DNA from: Roseiarcus sp043784465
Lineage (GTDB): Bacteria > Pseudomonadota > Alphaproteobacteria > Rhizobiales > Beijerinckiaceae
Reading direction: 5' to 3'
DNA length: 6,175 bases
Assembly: GCA_043784465.1 (NCBI GenBank)
Contig: JAYVYJ010000180.1
Coordinates: 1-6,175 of the forward strand
The position numbers were made by a program, and so were the translations under genes. This document shows positions 1 to 5,739 of the stretch, piece by piece. The first letter of the stretch is position 1. Each line of letters begins with the position of its first letter. The notes below the pieces were generated by a model. It saw only the letters and a list, made by a program, of their open reading frames with translations, was not told where the DNA came from and did not search any database.

Positions 1-121
1 TAGCCTCCGCGAATCAGCTCGCCAAGACTCGTTCCTCTCAAGCGATTTGGGAATCCCCCAAAAATGCCCATCGATTCAATTCATCCGGAAAATGCTCTAG
101 TGCCAGCGTCAGGGCTTCGAC

Positions 122-466
122 AGAATCTGCCAGAGTTTCCCAGCGCCCATACTCGAATATCTGTTTGACACGACACGCACGATTCAAGCCCGATCATGTC
201 GGGCACGCGGAGCCATTGCCCGTATCTGCGCCGCACGGTCTTTCACGGCGGCAGCGCCGTCCCCTACCTCGCCGAACATGGCGCCTGGTTTCTCGCCCAG
301 AAGCTCGGGCGGACTGAAACCTAAGAATTTGAGCATGGTCGGCGCGCAATTGCGTAAATTCTATTTCGATATTATCGTGGTGATCAGCCCCAAGGCGCTT
401 TCCGCGCCGTTCGCCTTCGTGCCAACGAATCAACGGCTATGGGAATTCGATTTTCTCTCCATGCCG
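122..466 (+). pseudogene. Decayed amidohydrolase (amidohydrolase-2 / ACMSD-like), C-terminal half only
   Basis: This is a broken remnant of a metal-dependent TIM-barrel amidohydrolase. Three stretches match consecutive conserved blocks of the family but lie in different frames. Positions 140-184 read PAPILEYLFDTTRTI, the usual block before the second half of the barrel. Positions 196-309 (another frame) read MSGTRSHCPYLRRTVFHGGS and then AVPYLAEHGAWF, matching the family's SGTLxRxPxxxxxxxHGGGxVPYLAxRxAW block with its metal-ligand His. Positions 344-466 return to the first frame with AQLRKFYFD, then SPKAL, then LVP-like and FDF segments, matching RRFYYDTA...SP.AL...VPxxxxLFGSDFP. Between the first two blocks 11 bases stand where about 12 are expected, so a one-base deletion is likely; a second shift lies near 300-315. 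A TAG at 98 closes the first frame upstream, and no recognisable N-terminal half is present. The family's final helices after the FGSDFP block are also missing. The enzyme is therefore non-functional unless these are sequencing errors. The substrate of the ancestor is unknown. Confidence 0.72.
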
Positions 467-714
467 ACGCCGACTACAAAATCGCGCTCGACAACGTCGG
501 CGTCGAAATAGCTGTAGCAGAGCGGGGCCGTGAACTCATCGACCACCTGAACGCATAGGGTTTGTTCCCACGCCTGTTTGGGCGCTGACCAAAACGCAGC
601 GAGGTCGAGCCATCCAGACGCCGAACCGAAAATGCCTGACGCGAGACATCGCAGCTGCACGCGGGCGATCTCCAGAATGAGGCGAGCCCGGCTGTCGGAT
701 CTCCCCAGACGCCG
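467..714. other. Unassigned stretch between amidohydrolase remnant and fabB
   Basis: No gene can be supported here. On the minus strand the frame of fabB stays open after its TGA as far as a stop at 430-432, giving about 94 codons. Part of that reading (VVDEFTAPLCYSYFDADVVE, about 482-541) has GC-rich third positions and looks protein-like, but I do not recognise it. It lacks a convincing ribosome binding site. A plus-strand frame (about 463-558) also has GC-rich third positions, so codon bias does not decide between strands. This may be the remains of another gene or simply spacer. Together with the remnant to its left, the first 714 bases hold no intact gene, and in 1-121 I see nothing except a very weak possible upstream extension of the remnant. 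Confidence 0.4.
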
Positions 715-1938
715 TCAAGCGTCCATATGCTTAAATACGAGCGTGGCGTTCGTGCCGCCGAATCCAAACGAATTGGAAAGAACGGCGCCCAGTCTCACAT
801 CGTCCCGGCGCGCGCGCACGATCGGCATGTCTTCGAACGCCGGGTCGAGCTCGTCGATATGCGCGCTCTCGCAGATGAAGCCGTTTTTCATCATTAGCAG
901 CGAATAGATGGCCTCGTGCACCCCGGTCGCGCCCTGCGAATGGCCCGTGAGCGATTTAGTGGCCGAAATCGGCGGGCAGCTATCGCCGCTACCGAACACG
1001 GCGCGGATGGCCTCGATCTCCCTGGCGTCGCCGACGGGGGTCGAAGTGGCGTGCGGATTGATGTAATCGATCGGCGTCTTCACCTGCGCAAGCGCCTGCC
1101 GCATGCAGCGGGCGGCCCCTTCCCCAGAGGGGGCGACCATATCCGCGCCGTCCGAGGTCGCGCCATAGCCCACGATTTCCCCATAGATGCGGGCGCCCCG
1201 CCCCTTCGCGCGCTCGAAATTCTCCAGCACCAGCACGCCCGCGCCGGCGGAAATCACGAACCCGTCGCGGTTGCGGTCGTAGGCGCGCGAGGCGCGTTCA
1301 GGCGTCTCGTTAAAGCGCGACGACATTGCCCCCATAGCGTCGAACAGCACGGACAGGGTCCAGTCCAGCTCCTCGCAGCCGCCGGCGAACATCACGTCCT
1401 GTTTGCCCATGAGAATTTGCTCGTAGGCGGCCCCGATACAATGGTTGGACGTCGCGCAGGCCGATGAGATCGAATAACTGACGCCCTTGATCTTGAACCA
1501 TGTCGAAAGCGTCGCCGAGGCCGTCGAGCACATCGATTTCGGCACCGCGTAGGGGCCCACGCGCTTGGGCCCCTTGGTTCGCGTCACGTCGGCCGCCTCG
1601 ACGATGGCGCGCGTCGAGGGACCGCCCGACCCCATGATGATCCCGGTACGTTCATTGGAAACCTCGTGCGGCTCCAGCCCGCTGTCCCGAATGGCCTGAT
1701 CCATCGCGACATGGTTCCAAGCCGTGCCGCCGCCGTGAAAGCGCATCGCGCGTCGGTCGAGTATGGCCTCAGGATCGAGCATGGGCGCGCCCTGAACCTG
1801 GCTGCGAAAGCCCAGTTCGGCAAATTTCGCCGCTCGCGAGACGCCGGATCTGCCGGCGTGCAAGCTGGAAAGGACTTCCTGAGCATTGTCGCCAATCGAG
1901 CTGACAATGCCCATGCCGGTGACGACGACGCGGGTCAT
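715..1938 (-). CDS. fabB: 3-oxoacyl-[acyl-carrier-protein] synthase I (KAS I)
   Basis: FabB condenses malonyl-ACP with acyl-ACP in the cytoplasm. With FabA it commits the cis-3-decenoyl intermediate to unsaturated fatty acids. The protein has 407 residues, against 406 in E. coli. The thiolase-fold catalytic triad is complete: Cys161 in SISSACATS, His296 in NPHATSTPVGD and His333 in KSLTGHSQGATG; the glycine-rich SNSFGFGGTNATL near the C terminus (388-400) is also present. The N terminus MTRVVVTGMGIVSSIG is canonical for the family. A GGAGGA at 1943-1948 sits 4 bases before the ATG, which supports this start. It lies 25 bases downstream of fabA on the same strand and is surely co-transcribed with it. 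The KAS I rather than KAS II assignment rests on the pairing with fabA, the length and the MCSTASATLSTWFKIKG region. No fabI follows it. Nothing in the gene looks damaged. Confidence 0.97.
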   Translation of the reverse strand: MTRVVVTGMGIVSSIGDNAQEVLSSLHAGRSGVSRAAKFAELGFRSQVQGAPMLDPEAILDRRAMRFHGGGTAWNHVAMDQAIRDSGLEPHEVSNERTGIIMGSGGPSTRAIVEAADVTRTKGPKRVGPYAVPKSMCSTASATLSTWFKIKGVSYSISSACATSNHCIGAAYEQILMGKQDVMFAGGCEELDWTLSVLFDAMGAMSSRFNETPERASRAYDRNRDGFVISAGAGVLVLENFERAKGRGARIYGEIVGYGATSDGADMVAPSGEGAARCMRQALAQVKTPIDYINPHATSTPVGDAREIEAIRAVFGSGDSCPPISATKSLTGHSQGATGVHEAIYSLLMMKNGFICESAHIDELDPAFEDMPIVRARRDDVRLGAVLSNSFGFGGTNATLVFKHMDA

Positions 1939-1942
1939 ACCA

Positions 1943-1948
1943 TCCTCC
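1943..1948 (-). promoter_or_regulatory. Ribosome binding site of fabB
   Basis: GGAGGA on the minus strand, 4 bases before the fabB ATG at 1938. It lies within the short gap after fabA, so fabB can be translated independently from a shared transcript. Confidence 0.75.
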
Positions 1949-1963
1949 GCTTGAGCGCCGGCT

Positions 1964-2485
1964 TCAGCCGCCGCCGACTCCCGCCCCGATAAGACCCACG
2001 CGCATGTTGGAGACTGCGTAGATTCGCCGCCCGTCCGCTTCCAGCCAGCCGTCGGCGATGGCGAGGATCAACTTGCCCTTGAACAACCTTTTGACGTCGA
2101 CGCCATAAATGACTTGCTTGACCGAAGGCACGACCATATCGGAAAATTTGACCTCCCCGACGCCAAGCGCCCTTCCCCGTCCAGGCAACCCCAGCCAGCC
2201 CAGAAAAAATCCCGTCATTTGCCAGAGCGCGTCAAGACCGAGACAGCCCGGCATAACGGGGTCGCCTTTGAAATGGCAGCCGAAAAACCAGAGGTCCGGC
2301 TTGATGTCAAACTCCGCCCGAACGCCGCCTTTGCCATGAGCGCCTGCCGTCTCTCCGATTTCCGAAATACGATCGAACATCAACATGGGCGGAAGCGGCA
2401 ATTGCGCGTTGCCATGACCAAACAATTCGCCCCGCGCGCAGGCGAGCAGGTCCTCGTAGTCAAAGTGGGATTTGCGTTCCACCAT
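1964..2485 (-). CDS. fabA: 3-hydroxydecanoyl-[acyl-carrier-protein] dehydratase/isomerase
   Basis: FabA dehydrates 3-hydroxydecanoyl-ACP and isomerises trans-2- to cis-3-decenoyl-ACP, the branch point of anaerobic unsaturated fatty acid synthesis. From the chosen start the protein has 173 residues, close to 171 in E. coli. The hot-dog-fold active site is intact: His71 in GCHFKGDPVMPGCLGLDALW and Asp85 in the same block, equivalent to E. coli His70 and Asp84. The N-terminal YEDLLACARGELFG and LPLPPMLMFDRI blocks are typical. The frame is open for eight more codons upstream (ATG at 2509), but the ATG at 2485 is preferred: MVERKSHFDYEDLL matches the family start, and GGAAA at 2495-2499 lies 9 bases before it. 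The C terminus is slightly unusual, ending in IGAGVGGG. First gene of the fabA-fabB pair and divergent from the oxygenase gene at 2640. Confidence 0.97.
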   Translation of the reverse strand: MVERKSHFDYEDLLACARGELFGHGNAQLPLPPMLMFDRISEIGETAGAHGKGGVRAEFDIKPDLWFFGCHFKGDPVMPGCLGLDALWQMTGFFLGWLGLPGRGRALGVGEVKFSDMVVPSVKQVIYGVDVKRLFKGKLILAIADGWLEADGRRIYAVSNMRVGLIGAGVGGG

Positions 2486-2639
2486 TTCATTCAGTTTCCG
2501 ACGCCGCACGACGGGACCTGCCTAGCACAGGGCGCACAAGCCCGAAAGCGTTTCCCGTCGCCCCTCCGGGAAGAGAGATCGGGCATGATTTGGCCGCCGT
2601 TGACGGTTCTGATAAATCCCTGGTCGAAAGGACCATGAG
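2486..2639. other. Divergent intergenic region between fabA and the oxygenase gene
   Basis: These 154 bases must hold the promoter of fabA-fabB (leftward) and probably that of the oxygenase gene (rightward). I could not identify a convincing -35/-10 pair on either strand. A TTGACG at 2600-2605 lacks a -10 hexamer at proper spacing and is too close to the start at 2640. No operator palindrome was evident. Confidence 0.5.
2626..2632 (+). promoter_or_regulatory. Ribosome binding site of the oxygenase gene
   Basis: GAAAGGA, 7 bases before the ATG at 2640. It favours this ATG over the out-of-frame ATG at 2635. Confidence 0.65.
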
Positions 2640-3281
2640 ATGACCTATTGCGACTTCGAGGCCCTGGACCGTGCGGCGCTTCAACACGACCCTTACGATT
2701 ACCTCGTGTTGCCGAATTTTTTGCACAACGAGCGTTTCACGCAAGTATTGACCGATTATCCCCAAGTGCCCGGCCCCGGCTCACATCCGCCGTCCGAACT
2801 CAAGATTCGCGGCCATTTTGCAGCTTTGGTCGAGGAACTGTGCGGGAATACGTTTCAACGGTTGATTGAGCGTAAATTCGCCATCGATCTGACGGGACGG
2901 CCGACCATGTACACTGTGCGCGGCTTCGTCAGAGAGAAAGACGGCGCGATTCACACCGACTCCGACACAAAGATCGTCACGGTGCTGCTCTACATGAACG
3001 AGGACTGGCGGGAGGACGCCGGCCGCCTGCGCATCCTGCGTTCGGCGACCGATCTGGAGGATTTTGCCGCCGAGGTGCCGCCCAATGGGGGGACCCTGCT
3101 CGCCTTTCGTCGCTCGGAGCGGTCCTGGCATGGCCACAAATCCATTTCAGGCCCGCGCCGCGCTATTCAGCTCAATTGGGTCACCAGCCAGGCGGTGGTG
3201 GATCATGAGCAGGGCCGTCACCGCATCTCGACAAAGCTCAAGAAATTCCGCAATTTGTTCATCCCGAGTTCAGCCGCGTAA
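2640..3281 (+). CDS. 2-oxoglutarate/Fe(II)-dependent oxygenase family protein
   Basis: This 213-residue protein has the hallmarks of a non-haem Fe(II)/2-oxoglutarate oxygenase (double-stranded beta-helix fold). The iron-binding facial triad is visible as His105-Thr-Asp107 (GAIHTDSDTK) plus a distal His in SWHGHKS, most likely His164 (His166 is the alternative). Arg173 or Arg174 in SGPRRAIQLNW would bind the 2-oxoglutarate carboxylate. Strand-like segments follow the family order: KIVTVLLYMNEDW after the HxD motif, then a GGTLLAFRRS turn before the distal His. No signal peptide or membrane segment is seen, so it is probably cytoplasmic. The substrate is not evident: relatives hydroxylate amino-acid residues, lipids or small metabolites. 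It is transcribed away from fabA, and the next gene on the strand begins 57 bases downstream. A link to fatty acids or lipids from position alone would be speculation. The family call is firm, the role unknown. Confidence 0.88.
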   Translation: MTYCDFEALDRAALQHDPYDYLVLPNFLHNERFTQVLTDYPQVPGPGSHPPSELKIRGHFAALVEELCGNTFQRLIERKFAIDLTGRPTMYTVRGFVREKDGAIHTDSDTKIVTVLLYMNEDWREDAGRLRILRSATDLEDFAAEVPPNGGTLLAFRRSERSWHGHKSISGPRRAIQLNWVTSQAVVDHEQGRHRISTKLKKFRNLFIPSSAA

Positions 3282-3323
3282 GCGCATCCGGCAGCGGGGC
3301 CGCGCGGCGGTCAAGAAATTCCG

Positions 3324-3331
3324 AGGAGGGG
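3324..3331 (+). promoter_or_regulatory. Ribosome binding site of the secreted PsiF-like protein gene
   Basis: GAGGAGGG, 7 bases before the ATG at 3339. It is a strong Shine-Dalgarno match and fixes the start directly in front of a clean signal peptide. Confidence 0.75.
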
Positions 3332-3338
3332 TGGGGAC

Positions 3339-3869
3339 ATGTCGAAACTATTTGCGACGGCGGGCATCGCGGCGGTTTTGGCGGCGGGCGTCTGGCTAGT
3401 TGCGCCGGCGCATGCCGAAAGCGTGATGAAGGAATGCGGGACCGAGTGGAAGGCGGCGAAAGCCGCCAGCACCACCAGCGGCCAGACCTGGCAGGATTTT
3501 CTCAAAGATTGCAAGACGCGGCACGCCTCGACCACAGCTGCGGCGCCGCCGCCGCCCGCGCCCGTTGCGACTCCGGCCCCCACGCCCATCGCGGTCGCGC
3601 CGACGCCCAAGCCCACACCCATACCCATGCCGACGCGCATGGCGAAAGTGACGCCGGCGGCGACGGGCGCTGGCGAGTTCACGAGCGAGGCCGAGGCGAA
3701 GGGGCATTGCCCCACCGATATTGTCGTCTGGGTAAACACCAAGTCGCACAAGTATCATTTCGCCGGTCATCGAAGCTACGGCACGACCAAGCAGGGCGCC
3801 TACATGTGCGAGGCGGACGCCAAGACCTCCGGCGACATCGCCGCCAAAGGCGAAAAGCCGAAAGGCTGA
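3339..3869 (+). CDS. Small secreted protein with PsiF-like N-terminal motif and Pro/Ala linker
   Basis: A 176-residue exported protein of unknown function. Residues 1-26 are a Sec signal peptide (MSKLF, hydrophobic core to about 22, then APAHA|ES, cleavage likely after Ala26). Residues 29-62 carry MKECGTEWKAAKA...TWQDFLKDC, resembling the PsiF repeat pattern (KMxxC...A...FMxxC) with Cys33 and Cys58, which could form a disulfide. Residues 65-104 form a low-complexity Pro/Ala/Thr linker with PTP repeats. Residues 113-163 form a separate small domain (SEAEAKGHCPTDIVVWVNTK, then HKYHFAGHRSYGTTKQGAYMCEADA) with a second cysteine pair, Cys124 and Cys157. I associate this C-terminal pattern with short secreted proteins of rhizobia and methylotrophic alphaproteobacteria, where its function is unassigned. 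It lies 57 bases after the oxygenase gene and converges on the GDSL hydrolase gene. Periplasmic location is inferred. PsiF similarity is by pattern only, so the name should not be transferred. Confidence 0.88.
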   Translation: MSKLFATAGIAAVLAAGVWLVAPAHAESVMKECGTEWKAAKAASTTSGQTWQDFLKDCKTRHASTTAAAPPPPAPVATPAPTPIAVAPTPKPTPIPMPTRMAKVTPAATGAGEFTSEAEAKGHCPTDIVVWVNTKSHKYHFAGHRSYGTTKQGAYMCEADAKTSGDIAAKGEKPKG

Positions 3870-3870
3870 A

Positions 3871-3905
3871 AAATGCGGGCGCACCGCATTCGGCGGCGCG
3901 CCCGC
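3871..3905 (-). terminator. Intrinsic terminator between the convergent genes
   Basis: The stem is GCGGGCGC (3875-3882) with GCGCCCGC (3898-3905), continued after one A/C mismatch by CCGC (3884-3887) with GCGG (3893-3896), closing on a 5-base loop. That gives 12 pairs, nearly all G-C. Read leftward, the hairpin is followed by ATTTTTC (3874-3868), the expected U-tract, so it terminates the GDSL hydrolase transcript, whose stop codon is 4 bases upstream. Rightward there is no T-tract, so termination of the plus-strand gene may be weaker. Confidence 0.75.
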
Positions 3906-3909
3906 CCTC

Positions 3910-5169
3910 TCAATCGCGAACCAGGATTTTCAGGTCGATCGCCTCCGCCATCGCCTTGTAACCCGCGTCGTTGGGATGCAGATGATCGCCGGAGTCGAAC
4001 TGGGCCTGAATGTGCTTGGGATTGGCAGGATCGCGGGTGACTGCGTCAAAGTCGATCACGCCGTCGAAGGCGCCGGAGCGGATGAAGGCGTTTACGGCCT
4101 CGCGCTTCTTTTCCTTATCCTCGTTGTAATATCCTTCGAGCGGGCCGCCTTTGAAGGTGTCCTCGAATGGCGTCAGTGTGGCGCCGACGATTCGCATTCC
4201 TCGCATGTGCGCTCGGTCGATAAGTTGCTTGTAGCCGTCGACGATGTCGTCGGCCGATGGCGCGGCCTGACGCGGAGCGAAGATGGAATCGGGCCAGCCG
4301 ATGTCGTTGATCCCCATCATGAGTACGACGGTGGCGGCGTGCGGTTGCGCGATCACGTCGCGGTCAAAGTGCGCCAGCGCATTAGCCCCCATACGATCGC
4401 TGAGAACGCGCTCACCGGAGATCGCTTCGTTCAGCACCGAGACCTTGTCGCCGTATTCTTTGTGAAGGCGTTCGGCGAGCAAATCGGGCCAGCGATGGTA
4501 GGCGTCCACAGTGGATTCAGCGCCGTCGGTGATGGAATCGCCGTAGGTGATGATGGTTTTCGCGCCCGGCGTAGCGTCCACCAGCACTTCGGAGATGAAG
4601 GCGCGCGCATGCGTGGTCGAATCCGCTTTGATTTCGACGTCGGCGACATGATTGCCGCCGGCGATGTAAGCGGTTTGCTTCCCCTCCCAGTGAATGGTCG
4701 ATACAGACGCCGGCTTGCTAAAGAAGAGGCTCACGCTAAGGCTTGAAAGGGCCGGCGCGTCGAGATCGATCGCGTCGCTCATCATACGCGCGCCGGGAGG
4801 TATCGTTACGTCCGGCTTGCCCGCAAAGGTCAAGGCATGATCGGTGCCTTCCTTGATCTTCGCGCCGCTGTCACTTAGGGCGACATGCGCGGCAGCAACG
4901 GCCAACGCAGCGTCGCCATACTCGTTCGACAGAACGACCCTGACTTTATGCCCCGAAACCGATGTGCGCACGGTCTGCCGGATCGTCTGCAGCCATAGAG
5001 AACGTGGCAGTCCGATGGGTAAGAAAAAATCGGGCGACCAGACGGGTTGCACACTGGCCGACCACGCTCCGACCCAGTCGGTGGGGGTGTCGGCCTTTAA
5101 CGGCGCGACGCCGAACGTAAGGGCAATCAGCGACGCAGGCAACAAAGCGTGTAGAGCGCGAACTCTCAT
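3910..5169 (-). CDS. Exported SGNH/GDSL-family hydrolase (esterase/lipase type)
   Basis: A serine hydrolase of the SGNH/GDSL superfamily, probably acting on ester bonds in the periplasm or outside the cell. From the chosen ATG (5169) it has 419 residues. Residues 1-26 are a signal peptide (MRVRALHALLPASLIALTFG, cleavage likely after LKA). Block I is TIITYGDSITDG with nucleophile Ser212; block II is the Gly252 region (AISGERVLS); block III is MMGINDIGW with Asn288; block V is SGDHLHPNDAGY with Asp395 and His398. All four signature positions are present. About 175 residues precede block I and resemble the beta-rich N-terminal region of two-domain SGNH esterases. The frame is open 14 codons further (ATG 5211), but GAGGAGGAA just before 5169 and the signal peptide at that start decide for the shorter form. 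Physiological substrate unknown; the catalytic class is well supported. Confidence 0.93.
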   Translation of the reverse strand: MRVRALHALLPASLIALTFGVAPLKADTPTDWVGAWSASVQPVWSPDFFLPIGLPRSLWLQTIRQTVRTSVSGHKVRVVLSNEYGDAALAVAAAHVALSDSGAKIKEGTDHALTFAGKPDVTIPPGARMMSDAIDLDAPALSSLSVSLFFSKPASVSTIHWEGKQTAYIAGGNHVADVEIKADSTTHARAFISEVLVDATPGAKTIITYGDSITDGAESTVDAYHRWPDLLAERLHKEYGDKVSVLNEAISGERVLSDRMGANALAHFDRDVIAQPHAATVVLMMGINDIGWPDSIFAPRQAAPSADDIVDGYKQLIDRAHMRGMRIVGATLTPFEDTFKGGPLEGYYNEDKEKKREAVNAFIRSGAFDGVIDFDAVTRDPANPKHIQAQFDSGDHLHPNDAGYKAMAEAIDLKILVRD

Positions 5170-5172
5170 GGT

Positions 5173-5181
5173 TTCCTCCTC
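5173..5181 (-). promoter_or_regulatory. Ribosome binding site deciding the GDSL hydrolase start
   Basis: GAGGAGGAA on the minus strand; its AGGAGG core (5175-5180) lies 5 bases before the ATG at 5169. It overlaps the codons of the longer possible reading from 5211, which therefore is unlikely to be used. Confidence 0.8.
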
Positions 5182-5222
5182 GTTGTGCCGGTGGCTTCGC
5201 TCCGAAAGCAACGCCGCGCCCG

Positions 5223-5228
5223 ATTATA
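5223..5228 (-). promoter_or_regulatory. Candidate -10 element of the GDSL hydrolase promoter
   Basis: A perfect TATAAT on the minus strand, 53 bases upstream of the hydrolase ATG at 5169, in the 168-base gap after mutT. No good -35 hexamer lies 16-18 bases further upstream; the TTCACG nearby is only 11 bases away. Low confidence as a promoter, but the hexamer stands out in GC-rich surroundings. Confidence 0.4.
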
Positions 5229-5337
5229 TGCGATGCTGTCGTGAACCGACGAAAGCATCGCTCGGGGGGTGACGGGTACCATGCTAGCGCTGTCATTTGA
5301 AAGTGCGGGCTATGCACGAAATCGTGAACGGTGTGCT

Positions 5338-5739
5338 TCAACCCAGGAGATCGACCAAATGCGAGATCAGCGGCTCATCTGCGGGCGGCATACGAAAATC
5401 GCGCAGGGCCTTGGCGCCGACCCATTTCAGCGACTGTCCTTCGCGCGGGCTAACGAAGCCATTCCACTTACGGCAGACGTAGAGTGGCATTAGCAGATGG
5501 AAGTCGGTGTAAGCGTGGCTCGCAAACGTCAGGGGAGCTAGACACGACGCCTGCACTTCGACGCCCAGCTCCTCGCGCAACTCGCGGATAAGCGCGCCTT
5601 CCGGACGCTCGCCGGTCTCTATCTTGCCCCCGGGAAACTCCCACAATCCCGCCAGCGCCTTGCCCGGCGGCCGTTGTGCGATCAGTACGCGCTGATCGGC
5701 GTCGACCAGCGCCGCCGCAACGACCAACATAAGCCTCAC
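5338..5739 (-). CDS. mutT: MutT-type Nudix hydrolase (8-oxo-dGTP diphosphatase family)
   Basis: A 133-residue Nudix hydrolase, probably cleaning oxidised nucleoside triphosphates such as 8-oxo-dGTP from the nucleotide pool. The Nudix box GX5EX7REUXEEXGU is complete from Gly38 (GKIETGE, then REL-REELGV, residues 38-60), including the metal-binding Glu pair. The preceding AQRPPGKALAGLWEFPGGK is the typical MutT lead-in. The start is taken as GTG at 5739, giving MRLMLVVAAALVD, which matches the usual alphaproteobacterial MutT N terminus; this GTG overlaps the argJ stop as GTGA. An ATG at 5730 would lose three residues and has only a weakly spaced GAGG. Co-transcription and translational coupling with argJ are likely. 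The C-terminal half (WVGAKAL...PPADEPLISHL) fits the family. Substrate specificity within MutT-like enzymes cannot be read from sequence alone. Confidence 0.92.
   Translation of the reverse strand: MRLMLVVAAALVDADQRVLIAQRPPGKALAGLWEFPGGKIETGERPEGALIRELREELGVEVQASCLAPLTFASHAYTDFHLLMPLYVCRKWNGFVSPREGQSLKWVGAKALRDFRMPPADEPLISHLVDLLG

Noticed and set aside
64..121. Reading with IHPENALVP as a further upstream block of the amidohydrolase remnant
   Set aside because: The resemblance to the family's FVHPT block is limited to a few residues and nothing around it matches, so the remnant was not extended to include it.
708..723. Small hairpin GACGC/GCGTC at the fabB stop codon as a terminator
   Set aside because: Only five pairs, overlaps the stop codon and is not followed by a T-tract on the minus strand.
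916..1467. Plus-strand open frame of 183 codons antisense to fabB
   Set aside because: It lies wholly inside the intact fabB gene and its translation is Arg/Gly/Ala-rich without recognisable motifs, as expected for an antisense shadow of GC-rich coding DNA.
2600..2605. TTGACG as a -35 element for the oxygenase gene
   Set aside because: No -10 hexamer at 16-18 bases, and the start codon at 2640 leaves almost no leader.
2114..2638. Plus-strand open frame of 174 codons antisense to fabA
   Set aside because: It covers the fabA gene on the opposite strand, has no family resemblance and no supporting ribosome binding site.
3541..3645. Pro/Ala-coding repetitive stretch as a DNA repeat
   Set aside because: It is the low-complexity linker of the secreted protein; the DNA repeats are imperfect and explained by the amino-acid composition.
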